Assembly: GCA_014189435.1 (NCBI GenBank) | Contig: CP050293.1 | Span: 2,609,001-2,673,000 of the forward strand | Direction: 5' to 3' | Source: Mesorhizobium loti | GTDB lineage: Bacteria; Pseudomonadota; Alphaproteobacteria; Rhizobiales; Rhizobiaceae | Length of the DNA: 64,000 bases | Shown here: positions 44,130-52,671 of the stretch, in pieces | Position numbering within the stretch: the stretch's first letter is position 1 | How the letters are laid out: each line of letters starts with the position of its first letter | Made by a program: the position numbers and the translations under genes | The notes under the pieces: model-generated | Database searches by the model: none | What the model was told of the DNA's origin: nothing | Seen by the model: only the letters and a program-made list of their open reading frames with translations

Positions 44130-45956
44130 TCACTTGGTCTGAAAGCGTGCCACCGACAGGAACTTGACGGCGTTGCCGGTGAACCGGTTGGCGTCGGCCA
44201 TCTGGTTGTCCGGCAGGAAGCCGGCGGTATACACCTCGCTCGGCGGCGTATGCACGATATTGTAGGCATAGCGCGGCGCTGTCGTTGCGCTGGAAACCGT
44301 GGCGACATTCTCGCCGCTGTTCAGCGCCCAGCGCGCGGCCTGAGGCGCGGCGGCAAGAACAACGGCTGCCCTGTGACCATGCTGTGGGTCACCGGCAGTG
44401 GCCCTGGATTCCTTGCCCGTGGTCTTCACGCCTGTGCTGGTTGCCAGAACCGGATCAGAACCCGCCGGACGGGCAGCGATGGCGTTGCGAGGCGATGCGG
44501 CACCGACGCCTGAGGGCTCGTTGAACGCCGACAGAGAGGCGACCTGATATCCGTCGGTCGCGCTGGCTTGATCGACAACGGCCTTGTCTGGCCGCTCGCG
44601 CGGCTGCACCGGGAGGGCGTCGGCGGCAGTCGGGTTGTGTGATGCCGCATCGCTCTGCACCAGCGCGTCGTTATCTTGAGGCGTAAGGTCAGCATGGTCT
44701 GGACGCCAACTTGGCATGGGAACGCTGCTGAGCGCGACCTGCGCCGAATAGCCGACATCCGGGGCTTGCGCTGTCGCCAGCATCCGCTCGGTGGCGGCCG
44801 TGGAGTCCGCCGTGCCGGACGGAACATTCTGCGGCGTCTGAGAGCTAACATCGGCCTTCGGACGCGGTGCGAAATCAGGCAGTGGAATGCTGCGCGCCGG
44901 CAGTGCCGCGATGATCGTCTCCGGCGTGTCCTTCTGCGGCTCCGGAGCGGCGGCATTATCGTCGGCAACCTGCGGAATCTCGGCACGCTGTGCATCTTTC
45001 GGCGCCACGATCGCAATGCCAGGCAGCTTGCTGCTCTTAGCGGCCACCGCCGGCTTCACGCTCTTTGGCTTGGGCGCGGGTGCGGCCGAAGCCGTCTGGA
45101 CATCGGCGCTGTCGTCGGCTTCGTCGTCGCCGCCGCCAAAGAAAGCAGAGAGCAACCCACCGGATTTCTTGGTGCTGCCGCCGGCACTTGCCAGTTCGAT
45201 GGCCGGAGCACCCGAGCCCTTGCGCGCCTTGTAGGAGGCGAGCGCCTGTGCATAACCGGGCAGCGGCTTACCATCGCTTGGCACATGCAGCGTCTTGCCA
45301 TTGGGGAACAGGCTGACCAGTTCCTGGCGGCTGATGCCGGGCCAATGACGCACATTGCCGACATCCATATGGACGAAGGGCGAACCCGACGACGGATAGT
45401 AGCCGACGCCGCCGCCCTGCATCTTCAGGCCAATGTTGCGCAGCTTCTTCAGCGGTACGCCCGGAATGTAGAAGTCCATCGCCTTGCCCAGCATGTGCTG
45501 GCTTTCCTTGGCGACACCGCGGCTGCGGCTGCGCAGCATCGAATTGGTCGCCGGCGAGCGATAGCCGCAGACGACCTGGATGTAGTCTGTGGCGCCTGCC
45601 TGCCGGTAGGCTTCCCACACCAGGTCAAGCAGGCGCGGATCCATCTTGGTCGGTTCGTTGCGACGCCAGTCGCGCAGAATGATGTTGATCTTCCTGAGGC
45701 CTTCCGGATCGTACCGGCCATTGCGCTTGTAGACGATCTCGGCCTTTTCGTGCGTGTGGAGGTGATAGAGTTTCAGCGAGCGCGTTTCGGCGCTTGCGCC
45801 GGTCGCGGCTGCGGCAAGGAAACCAAACGCAACAATCACCGCTGCCAGCCATCTCGGCCAGACGCCAATGTGATAGTGCCGCCCGTTGCTGTGTCGTTCG
45901 ACTTTGTTCAAATCAAAAGGCCTTGCAGGCTGCCGTTTGTCCCCGGATTTGCCCAA
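44130..45956 (-). CDS. DUF882 (YcbK/M15-like) peptidase domain protein
   Basis: The 608-residue protein has one N-terminal membrane helix or signal (WLAAVIVAFGFLAAAATGAS). The DUF882 domain covers about residues 58-210 (YHLHTHEKAEIVYKRNGRYD, YIQVVCGYRSPATNSMLRSR, SQHMLGKAMDFYIPGVPLKK, SPFVHMDVGNVRHWPG), with the His/Asp metal-site pattern of M15 peptidases. The last 390 residues are a low-complexity Ala/Pro-rich region with no known domain. A cell-wall role is likely. Confidence 0.85.
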   Translation of the reverse strand: MGKSGDKRQPARPFDLNKVERHSNGRHYHIGVWPRWLAAVIVAFGFLAAAATGASAETRSLKLYHLHTHEKAEIVYKRNGRYDPEGLRKINIILRDWRRNEPTKMDPRLLDLVWEAYRQAGATDYIQVVCGYRSPATNSMLRSRSRGVAKESQHMLGKAMDFYIPGVPLKKLRNIGLKMQGGGVGYYPSSGSPFVHMDVGNVRHWPGISRQELVSLFPNGKTLHVPSDGKPLPGYAQALASYKARKGSGAPAIELASAGGSTKKSGGLLSAFFGGGDDEADDSADVQTASAAPAPKPKSVKPAVAAKSSKLPGIAIVAPKDAQRAEIPQVADDNAAAPEPQKDTPETIIAALPARSIPLPDFAPRPKADVSSQTPQNVPSGTADSTAATERMLATAQAPDVGYSAQVALSSVPMPSWRPDHADLTPQDNDALVQSDAASHNPTAADALPVQPRERPDKAVVDQASATDGYQVASLSAFNEPSGVGAASPRNAIAARPAGSDPVLATSTGVKTTGKESRATAGDPQHGHRAAVVLAAAPQAARWALNSGENVATVSSATTAPRYAYNIVHTPPSEVYTAGFLPDNQMADANRFTGNAVKFLSVARFQTK

Positions 45957-46227
45957 ACGGATGCGTGGTTCTCACATCCGATATCGATCCCAAATGGTTA
46001 ATCACCGCTTACCTGGAGCCGAAATGCGGTAACACCGTGGCGATATCCCGGCAAAAATGTTGTGTACGTTGCTGACAAACCGCTGGACGAAGCGCCTCCG
46101 AGATCCCACGGAGATATTCTGCGAAACCGATCAGCGACGCGGCTAACTCCTCCGGCAGCAAAGCATTCCGGAGGCAGCGCAGCGCCGCTGTGGTGGTGAT
46201 CTCGGCAGGGTCATCCCCGTCACCCCT

Positions 46228-46791
46228 CTACATGTCGCCGCCACAGCCGTCGGACAGGTTCCATACATCGACGATCTGCTTGCCGGTGAAACCGTGCTCG
46301 TGGATCAGGTATTTCGCTAGTCCGCCATACACTTTCCAGCGCCAGCATTGGCAACAGCACGGACCCTTCTCCTCGGAATTTGCCATCGCATGGTCGTAGG
46401 TCTGCTGTTCGGCGCTGGTGAGTTTCACATCGTAGTAAGGCATCATCTTCTGCGCGACGCCCGCCGGGATATCGTACGGATCGCTCGGGATCATCGCGAT
46501 GTCTCGGTATCTGGCCAAGCCGTTGACCTGCTCGACGTAGCGCTTCATTTCCATCGGGCTGCAACACGAGCCCTTTATCCGCGACGTCGGCGGCATGGTG
46601 GCGATCGACTCCGTATATTTGGCGGAGCACGTGCTGTTGCCGTTCTGGCTGAGGTCTTTGAAGCGGCTCACAAGGCCGGGATCATCCGCGGCGATTGCCG
46701 TATCCGATTCCCTAAGAAAGCCCGCAATCGTCGCGGCGCCAACGACGCCCAGAATAACCGTCCGTCGGCTTGGGTGCGATATCCCTGTCAT
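46228..46791 (-). CDS. Tat-exported cysteine-rich protein with PCCCQC motif
   Basis: The 187-residue product has a twin-arginine-like start (SRRTVILGVVGAATIAGFLR). The mature part has eight Cys: Cys55, Cys76-77, Cys145-147, Cys149 and Cys183. The core GPCCCQCWRWKVYGGLAKYL recalls the PCYCGC motif of a family of unknown function. Its start overlaps the end of the DsbA gene (ATGA), so both are co-translated as the last genes of the operon 46228-51197. Metal binding is likely by composition; no function is proven. Confidence 0.7.
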   Translation of the reverse strand: MTGISHPSRRTVILGVVGAATIAGFLRESDTAIAADDPGLVSRFKDLSQNGNSTCSAKYTESIATMPPTSRIKGSCCSPMEMKRYVEQVNGLARYRDIAMIPSDPYDIPAGVAQKMMPYYDVKLTSAEQQTYDHAMANSEEKGPCCCQCWRWKVYGGLAKYLIHEHGFTGKQIVDVWNLSDGCGGDM

Positions 46792-47576
46792 TTGCCTGCC
46801 CTCGCTTGTTCAATCAGTTTCTTCATCGTCGCAAGGTCGGTCGCGCCGGGAAAGATCTGGTTGCCGACGACGAAACCTGGCGTTCCGGTGATCCTCAACG
46901 CCTGGGCCAGTTCCATGTTGCGGTCGATCAGCGCCTGGATGTCCGGCTGCTGCATGTCGGCCTTCAGGCGCGGCACGTCGAGGCCGGCCTCCGCCGCGAC
47001 CCTGAGCACCACGGCCTCGGTCACCCTTGTCCTGGCGCCGAACAGCGCCTTGTGGAACGCGCCATATTTGCCTTGTCGCTCGGCGGCGAGCGCCGCCTTG
47101 GCCGCGAACACCGAATCCGGGCCGAGGATAGGGAATTCCTTGTAGACGATCCTGAGCTGCGGATCGTCGGCCGCCGCTTGCGCCATGATCGGCGCCACCT
47201 GGCGGCAATAGGGGCAGTTGTAGTCGAAGAACTCGACCATGGTGACGTTGCCCTCGGCATTGCCGCCAACCGGGCTTTGTTTGTCGCGGAAGATGTCGTC
47301 GGCGCGGGATGTGAGAACAGCCTTGGCCGCGGCCGCATCGGCGTCGCGCTGGCGCGCTTCCAATCCTTGGATCGACTCCATGATGACCTCGGGATGCGCG
47401 ATGATGTAGTCGTGCACGCGCTGGTCGAACTGATCCTGGGACATTTCGCCGGCCGCCATCGCCGGTCGCTCCATGCCTTGCAGGCCGAGCAGGAGCCATG
47501 CTGCCAAGCCGATAAGCGTAAGGGCGCTGACAATTGCGCCGCCATCTCGTCTTGCGTCGTTCGCGTTGGTGATCAT
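46788..47576 (-). CDS. DsbA-family thiol-disulfide oxidoreductase
   Basis: The 262-residue protein has an N-terminal membrane anchor or signal (ALTLIGLAAWLLLGLQG), a dimer-like helix, then the thioredoxin fold with CPYC at 121-124 (VEFFDYNCPYCRQVAPIMAQ) and the cis-Pro segment ITGTPGFVVGNQIFPG. It acts on periplasmic Cys pairs, as oxidase or as isomerase/copper-site reductant. It lies 46 bases after SCO in the operon and overlaps the Cys-rich protein gene, which may be its substrate. Confidence 0.92.
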   Translation of the reverse strand: MITNANDARRDGGAIVSALTLIGLAAWLLLGLQGMERPAMAAGEMSQDQFDQRVHDYIIAHPEVIMESIQGLEARQRDADAAAAKAVLTSRADDIFRDKQSPVGGNAEGNVTMVEFFDYNCPYCRQVAPIMAQAAADDPQLRIVYKEFPILGPDSVFAAKAALAAERQGKYGAFHKALFGARTRVTEAVVLRVAAEAGLDVPRLKADMQQPDIQALIDRNMELAQALRITGTPGFVVGNQIFPGATDLATMKKLIEQARAGK

Positions 47577-47622
47577 ATGCGTCTCCTTTTCCCTGTGGTT
47601 TAGCCACGTCGGTGAAGCAGCG

Positions 47623-48366
47623 TCAGAAGAGGTTCTTCAATTTAGCCAGCCAGCCTTCGTCCGGTTCATCGTGAGGACGCTCGATGTTGTTGGTGAGCGC
47701 ATTGACGAAAGTGACGAGATTGACCGAAGCGAAATTCAGGCCGTGGAAATTCGCCCGCCAGTGGCCTTGCCTGTCGATCACATGCGTGACCGTGCCGTGC
47801 ATCTGATAGCCGTCATCGGTGAGGGTGAACTTGTGGCCGAAGGCTTCCTCCGCCAGCTTGCGGGTCGTGTCCTCCGGCTGATCCTGGGTCGTGGTCAGGA
47901 ACAGCCAGTTGGCCGGGTCGAGCCCGTGCGCTGGCGCATATTTGCGCAGCACGTCCGGCGTGTCCCTTGTCGGATCGGTGGTAATGGTCACGAAGGTGAC
48001 CTGATCCTTCATCGGCGTGCCGTTCACCATCGCCTGGATCTCGGCGATTTTTTCGGCATGCAGGGGACAGACATCCGGGCACGATGTGTAGATGAAATGA
48101 AGGACGACGACCTTGCCGCGCAGATCGGCCATTCGCACGATGCGTCCATCGGCGGTGCGCAGCGTGAAATCGGGCGCTGGCCTGTCGATCGGCTGGAAAT
48201 ACTTCTCGTCGCCCTCAAGCAGGGCGTTGACGTCATCTAGCGAGTGGGCTTGCGCGTTATGCGCGAAACCCACGATCAGCGCCGTCAGTGCGATCAGGCG
48301 GCGCAGCAGGCGCACGCTCAAAGCCAAGGAAAGCGCCTGCGGCTCGTCTGGAACCCGGACAAGCAT
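47623..48366 (-). CDS. SCO1/SenC-family copper-handling protein
   Basis: The 247-residue protein has one membrane-anchoring helix (RRLIALTALIVGFAHNAQAH) and a thioredoxin fold with the copper-binding CPDVC (Cys96 and Cys100) and a His in VTHVIDRQG. SCO proteins deliver copper to the CuA site of cytochrome oxidase or work as thiol reductants. The ATG at 48366 overlaps the preceding stop (TGATG). In this operon it more likely serves metal homeostasis than cytochrome oxidase, since no oxidase genes are near. Confidence 0.93.
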   Translation of the reverse strand: MLVRVPDEPQALSLALSVRLLRRLIALTALIVGFAHNAQAHSLDDVNALLEGDEKYFQPIDRPAPDFTLRTADGRIVRMADLRGKVVVLHFIYTSCPDVCPLHAEKIAEIQAMVNGTPMKDQVTFVTITTDPTRDTPDVLRKYAPAHGLDPANWLFLTTTQDQPEDTTRKLAEEAFGHKFTLTDDGYQMHGTVTHVIDRQGHWRANFHGLNFASVNLVTFVNALTNNIERPHDEPDEGWLAKLKNLF

Positions 48367-48677
48367 CAGCCACCGCCTTTCATGGTGCCATCGCCGTCCC
48401 CGTCCGCTTTTGCAGAAACGTTCTCGGTCGGACAGCCGCTGCCGGTCATCCGGCTCATGCACAAGCCAAGCGCGCACATGGCGACGCAAGGCAGCACGCT
48501 GAGCAGCAGGGGCGCAATTCCCGCGGCGACCAACCAGGTCCAGTTGAAGGCGAGGCCGGCGATGGCAATGACGGCGCCGGCGGCTATCTGGCCGCGCCGA
48601 CCGCCGAGATAATGGCGGATGGTCGAGGAGCTATCGGGCGAGGCCTGCCTGGTTTGGGTGAGTTCTGTCGTGGCCAT
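48366..48677 (-). CDS. Small membrane protein with Cys/Met-bearing helix
   Basis: The 103-residue protein has two hydrophobic segments (IAAGAVIAIAGLAFNWTWLV and APLLLSVLPCVAMCALGLCM) and a short tail with MTGSGCP. The Cys and Met residues in and after the second helix could touch copper. It is translationally coupled to SCO (TGATG). AGGAAACGAC lies before its ATG. No family is recognised with confidence. Confidence 0.65.
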   Translation of the reverse strand: MATTELTQTRQASPDSSSTIRHYLGGRRGQIAAGAVIAIAGLAFNWTWLVAAGIAPLLLSVLPCVAMCALGLCMSRMTGSGCPTENVSAKADGDGDGTMKGGG

Positions 48678-48702
48678 TTGTCGTTTCCTTTCTCATTTGG
48701 CC

Positions 48703-49248
48703 TCATTTGGCGGCGAAATGGCTGCGGATGAACGCGACCATGTCGGGCGCATCCCACTCGGCCGGACCAATCAGCCGGCCGATTTCCTTGCCTTCGCCGT
48801 CGATCAGCAATGTCATGGGAAGGCCGGGGGCGCCGAGCGTAAACATCGCCTTGGCCGATGTGTCGATGCTGAGCGCGAGATGCTCGATGCCGATCTCTGT
48901 GAAGAACTTTTTCACCTTGTCGGGGCCGCCGCGATCCATCGACAGCGCAACGACTTCGAAGTCCGGCCCACCGATCTCTGCCTGCAGCCGGTCGAGCGTC
49001 GGCATTTCCTTGCGGCACGGCGCGCACCATGTCGCCCAGATGTTGAGCAGGATGACCCTGCCGGAAAAATCGGCAAGCGTTCTCGGCTGGCCGGCGCCGT
49101 CCGCGAAGCGGATTTCCGGCACCGGGACAGGAGCCTCGTGAACGGCAAAATTCTGCGGCGGTCCGGTGGCCGATGCAGGCCACGGAACCGCCAACAGTAC
49201 GCCAACCAGGACCACAGCCAGTTTGCTCATGATCGCAGCCGGTTTCAT
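48703..49248 (-). CDS. TlpA-like thioredoxin-fold protein
   Basis: The 181-residue product has a signal peptide or anchor (LAVVLVGVLLAVPWPASATG) and the thioredoxin-like core NIWATWCAPCRKEMPTLDRL (WCAPC at 74-78), with a cis-Pro segment GAPGLPMTLLIDGEGKEIGR. TlpA proteins reduce periplasmic Cys, including those of SCO, for copper insertion. The presence of SCO two genes on makes that pairing attractive. It overlaps the DUF411 stop (ATGA). Confidence 0.92.
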   Translation of the reverse strand: MKPAAIMSKLAVVLVGVLLAVPWPASATGPPQNFAVHEAPVPVPEIRFADGAGQPRTLADFSGRVILLNIWATWCAPCRKEMPTLDRLQAEIGGPDFEVVALSMDRGGPDKVKKFFTEIGIEHLALSIDTSAKAMFTLGAPGLPMTLLIDGEGKEIGRLIGPAEWDAPDMVAFIRSHFAAK

Positions 49249-49685
49249 TCTGTGGCGTAGACGGTCGGTGCCTTGCCGTCCTTGGTGAAGGCGTATATCG
49301 TCCAGGTCTCGGCTTTCTCACCGCCCATGCCAGGCGCGCCCGTCGGCATGCCGGCGAGTGTGATGCCTGATATAGCTGGCCGCTCCGTCAAAAGCTTCTT
49401 GACGATGTCGACTGGCACCAGGCCATCGACGACATAGCCGTCGACCATCAGCGTATGGCAGCCTTCGAGATCGGCGGGCACGCCGGCATCGCTGCTTATC
49501 TGCGAGAGATTGTTGACCGGCTTGATGTCGACCTTAAAGCCGTTGTGCTCCAGATAGTTGGCGTAGGATTCGCAGCAACTGCATTGCGGGTTCTTGTACA
49601 TCACCGCGTTGATGGTTGCCGCGACAGCGGGCAGCGGCGTTGCGATCAGCAAAGCAAGGGCGGCGAGGCGATAGGTCAGTTTCAT
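49245..49685 (-). CDS. DUF411 periplasmic metal-binding protein
   Basis: The 146-residue product has a signal peptide ending AVAA. The DUF411 motif MYKNPQCSCCESYANYLEHN has Cys35, Cys37 and Cys38; later come GCHTLMVDGYVVDGLVPVD and LAGMPTGAPGM. DUF411 proteins occur in copper and mercury resistance clusters and are thought to bind metal with these Cys and Met residues. It starts 30 bases after the oxidase gene, with AGGAGAACCGC before the ATG. Confidence 0.92.
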   Translation of the reverse strand: MKLTYRLAALALLIATPLPAVAATINAVMYKNPQCSCCESYANYLEHNGFKVDIKPVNNLSQISSDAGVPADLEGCHTLMVDGYVVDGLVPVDIVKKLLTERPAISGITLAGMPTGAPGMGGEKAETWTIYAFTKDGKAPTVYATE

Positions 49686-49715
49686 TGCGGTTCTCCTTTG
49701 GTTGAATGAAAAGGT

Positions 49716-51197
49716 TCAGGTCACACGGAAGACGGTCATCAGGCCGGTCATCTGGTGATCGGCGACATGGCAGTGCAGCATCCAGTCACCGGGATTGTCG
49801 GCGACGAAGGCGCATTCGATCGTGTCCTTGGGGGCGAGCAGCACCGTGTCCTGCCATTGCCGGTGCGGCACCGGCGAGCCGTTGCGCGACAGCACCAGCA
49901 TGCTGAAGCCGTGGATGTGCATCGGATGCCACCACGCGGTTTCGTTGCGCATGGTGAGATGACAAGTAGCACCGCGTTTCAGCGTGAACTGCGGCGCCAT
50001 GCCGGCGTGGCCGTCACCGGTCATCGACATGCCGTTGATCGCCCATGCTGCACCTCCGCCCATGCCGGGCGTCGCCATGCCCATCATGCCGCCGATGCCG
50101 GCGAGCTTGCCGCCACCCATCATGCCGCCCTGCAGCATGATCTGCTGGTGCTCGGCCTTGGTGAGGTCGGGTTCGGGCAAGGGATTGCGCGGCAGGCCAA
50201 CAGGCGCGTCGAGCGGATGGGTCCGCAGCGGCGTCGCATTGTCATAGGCAAACGTGGTCAGCGTGTAGGCGAGGCCGTCATAGAAATCGTCGATCACGGC
50301 ATGGCGACTGCCGGGGTCGCCCTGCATGTCGAGCACGACATCGATGCGCATGGCCGGCGCCAGCACCAGGCGGCCATCCGCCGGCTCATGCGGGTCGCAG
50401 GGCTGGCCATCGATCGCGACGACGACCGGACGGTGGCCTTCGAAGCGCAGCGCCATCATGCGGGCAAGTGAAGCATTGGCTAAGCGCAGCCTGATGCGCT
50501 CGCCAGCATGCACCGGCTGATCAGCCAGAGGCGCTCCGTTGATCGTGATGACATTGCCCACCCGGCCCGACATCGCCGCGTCCATCGCGCTGCCGAAGCC
50601 GGTGGCGATCTGCCCATCGGCGGCAAGCCGCCAGTCCTGCAGCAGCCATAAGAGGTCGCGGTCGACGGCAAGGGGTTCGCGCTCCTCGACAACGAGGGCA
50701 CCGGCGAGCCCACGCCCGAGCTGCACGAGACTGTCGGCATGCGGGTGGTACCAGAAGGTGCCGGCATCGGGCGGAGTGAATTCGTAGATAAAGCTCTCGC
50801 CCGGTTTGATCGTTGGCTGGGTGAGGCCCGGCACGCCGTCCATGGCGTTTTGTAGACGGATACCGTGCCAATGAACCGTGGTGTCCTCATCCAGTCCGTT
50901 CTCGACGGTGATGCGAACCGGTTCGCCCTGCCGCAGGCGCAGCATCGGGCCGGGAACGGTGCCGTCATAGGCCCAGACCGGCGTAGACGGACCGTCAGGG
51001 CCGATGAACCGGGCCTGGCCCGGCGCGACCCTGATCCGGCGTTCGTCGGGAGCGGATGCCCGCACGGGGCGCATCGATGCGGATAAGGCAACGCCCGCCG
51101 CCGCAATGAGAAACCTGCGGCGCGAAACAGCAAAACTGAAATCGGTATTCACGTTTGGACCCTTTGGACCCACGAGGCCAATGACGCGTAGCGGCAT
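49716..51197 (-). CDS. Tat-exported multicopper oxidase
   Basis: The 493-residue product has a twin-arginine signal (SRRRFLIAAAGVALSA). All copper motifs are present: HWHG, FWYHPHADS, WWHPMHIHGFS and HCHVADHQMTGLM (first His at 475). A Met-rich insert (GGMMGGGKLAGIGGMMGMAT) near residues 370-390 is typical of copper-detoxifying oxidases. It heads the operon with DUF411, TlpA, SCO and DsbA. A GTG at 51152 would give a shorter, also good, signal. Confidence 0.93.
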   Translation of the reverse strand: MPLRVIGLVGPKGPNVNTDFSFAVSRRRFLIAAAGVALSASMRPVRASAPDERRIRVAPGQARFIGPDGPSTPVWAYDGTVPGPMLRLRQGEPVRITVENGLDEDTTVHWHGIRLQNAMDGVPGLTQPTIKPGESFIYEFTPPDAGTFWYHPHADSLVQLGRGLAGALVVEEREPLAVDRDLLWLLQDWRLAADGQIATGFGSAMDAAMSGRVGNVITINGAPLADQPVHAGERIRLRLANASLARMMALRFEGHRPVVVAIDGQPCDPHEPADGRLVLAPAMRIDVVLDMQGDPGSRHAVIDDFYDGLAYTLTTFAYDNATPLRTHPLDAPVGLPRNPLPEPDLTKAEHQQIMLQGGMMGGGKLAGIGGMMGMATPGMGGGAAWAINGMSMTGDGHAGMAPQFTLKRGATCHLTMRNETAWWHPMHIHGFSMLVLSRNGSPVPHRQWQDTVLLAPKDTIECAFVADNPGDWMLHCHVADHQMTGLMTVFRVT

Positions 51198-51304
51198 CGG
51201 GTCTCGTCATTGCTTTGTGCGAATTGATCTCGGCACGCGGAGCGCGCGCAAAGACGACCAGACGCAGAGGTCAACTGCCAGGGGCAGGAGACTTGGGCGT
51301 CAGA

Positions 51305-51703
51305 TCAGGTCGCTGGTCGTGGAGGGGATGGGTCGGGCAGGGAACTTCGCCCATGCAGGAGCGGAGTTGGCAGCGCCGATGGCTGTTGCGCCTGCGGAAC
51401 CACGGTGAGGGCGAGGTCTTCCGGCAGCACAGCGAGCACAGGAGCGATGCACGTCGGCGGACAGTGCATCGGGTTGCCGTTGTCGCCTACGCCCTTGAGG
51501 CAGGCCTTGCAGTCACCATTCATGGCATTATCGGCCATTTTGGCCATGCCGGTATCTGGAGCCATCGCCATGCCGCTCTCGGCCGTCATCGTCATCTTGG
51601 CCGACATGACGCTCGCTTGGGCGCCAGCAAGGCTGAACCCAGCGGTCAGGAAGACCGCAAGGAGCATGACGAGGATATGCTTTGGCGACCAGTGTGCCAT
51701 CAT
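51305..51703 (-). CDS. Small Met/Cys-rich secreted protein
   Basis: The 132-residue product has a signal peptide (ILVMLLAVFLTAGFSLAGAQ) and a Met-rich mature start (KMTMTAESGMAMAPDTGMAK). Four Cys then lie in NGDCKACLKGVGDNGNPMHC and the following PPTC, and a Pro-rich tail ends the protein. The last part (HGRSSLPDPSPPRP) resembles proteins found next to rhizobial copper oxidases. It lies 107 bases upstream of the oxidase gene, on the same strand. Periplasmic copper binding is inferred from composition. Confidence 0.65.
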   Translation of the reverse strand: MMAHWSPKHILVMLLAVFLTAGFSLAGAQASVMSAKMTMTAESGMAMAPDTGMAKMADNAMNGDCKACLKGVGDNGNPMHCPPTCIAPVLAVLPEDLALTVVPQAQQPSALPTPLLHGRSSLPDPSPPRPAT

Positions 51704-51798
51704 CTGTTCAAGCTGGCCTCAAAAGGCGGCATTTGCAAGCCCTGGACGCTGCGACTTCGGGACAATGAACAAGCCTCGGTCGCCGATGCGGTCGTGTC

Positions 51799-52458
51799 TC
51801 AGTTTGAAATTTGACGGGCGCTCTTTTTGTAAAGGCCGCGCTTGCCTGGCTTAAATTCGGCGCGCGACTGTTGCAGGACGACGATCGCGCCCTGGAGAGC
51901 TAACCCCGCCATGATGGCTGCGACGATGATGTCCGGCCAGCCTGCGCCAGTACCGAAAACACCCAGCGCGGCCAACAGCACCGCCAGGTTGCCGAGGACA
52001 TCGTTGCGGGTGCAAATCCATGCCGAGCGCATGTTTGCGTCGCCGCCTCTGTAGGCCCACAGCAGCCCGAACGAGGCGGCGTTGGCTAGCAGCGCAGCAA
52101 GCCCGACCGCACCCATTGTCGACGCTTCTGGAAGGGTTGCATGCGTTGCGTGCCAAACGGTTACACCGATCACCCAGAGGCCGAAAACACCCATAGTTGC
52201 GCCTTTGGCAAACGCCGCCATGGCACGGTGCCGCAAAGCCATGCCGACCACAAACAGGCTGATGGCGTAGTTGCCGGCGTCGCCAAGGAAGTCGAGTGCA
52301 TCAGCCTGGAGCGAGGCAGACCCTGCCGCGACGCCAGCGCCGATTTCAACCGCAAACATTGCCGCGTTGATACCCAGTACCGCCCAAAGAATGCGCCTAT
52401 ACGACGCGTCTTCCTGCTTCGACGGTTCGTGGTCATGTCCGCAGCATTCTGCGCCCAT
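51799..52458 (-). CDS. Cation diffusion facilitator-type transporter, short form
   Basis: The 219-residue protein begins MGAECCGHDHEPSKQEDASY (Cys/His-rich, GGAGGT upstream at proper spacing). Six helices follow, with the CDF metal site in two pairs: SASLQADALDFLGDAGNY (helix II) and TRNDVLGNLAVLLAALGVFG (helix V). The usual C-terminal domain is nearly absent. It resembles DmeF/CzcD relatives. Substrate could be Co, Ni or Zn, or another divalent metal. It may belong to the copper-thiol transcript that follows. Confidence 0.85.
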   Translation of the reverse strand: MGAECCGHDHEPSKQEDASYRRILWAVLGINAAMFAVEIGAGVAAGSASLQADALDFLGDAGNYAISLFVVGMALRHRAMAAFAKGATMGVFGLWVIGVTVWHATHATLPEASTMGAVGLAALLANAASFGLLWAYRGGDANMRSAWICTRNDVLGNLAVLLAALGVFGTGAGWPDIIVAAIMAGLALQGAIVVLQQSRAEFKPGKRGLYKKSARQISN

Positions 52459-52671
52459 TGCGACCTCCAGCCTTCCACCAAGCATATAGGAGTTCCAGGC
52501 CGGATGCGACGGAACGTGCAAGCCAATGATGGTTTCGGCCGCGTGAGACCGCTTGCGATCTTTGACCGAGAGTTCTGCGAAGCAGACGTCCGAGCGAAAG
52601 CAGAACGTCGGTTACGATGAGCGAGACAAATTCGTTGGGTCAGGACGCTTGCATAGTCGCTAAAAAGGCTG

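Noticed and set aside
44676-46001. Plus-strand frame of 441 codons opposite the DUF882 gene
   Set aside because: It is an antisense shadow; the minus strand has the conserved peptidase domain.
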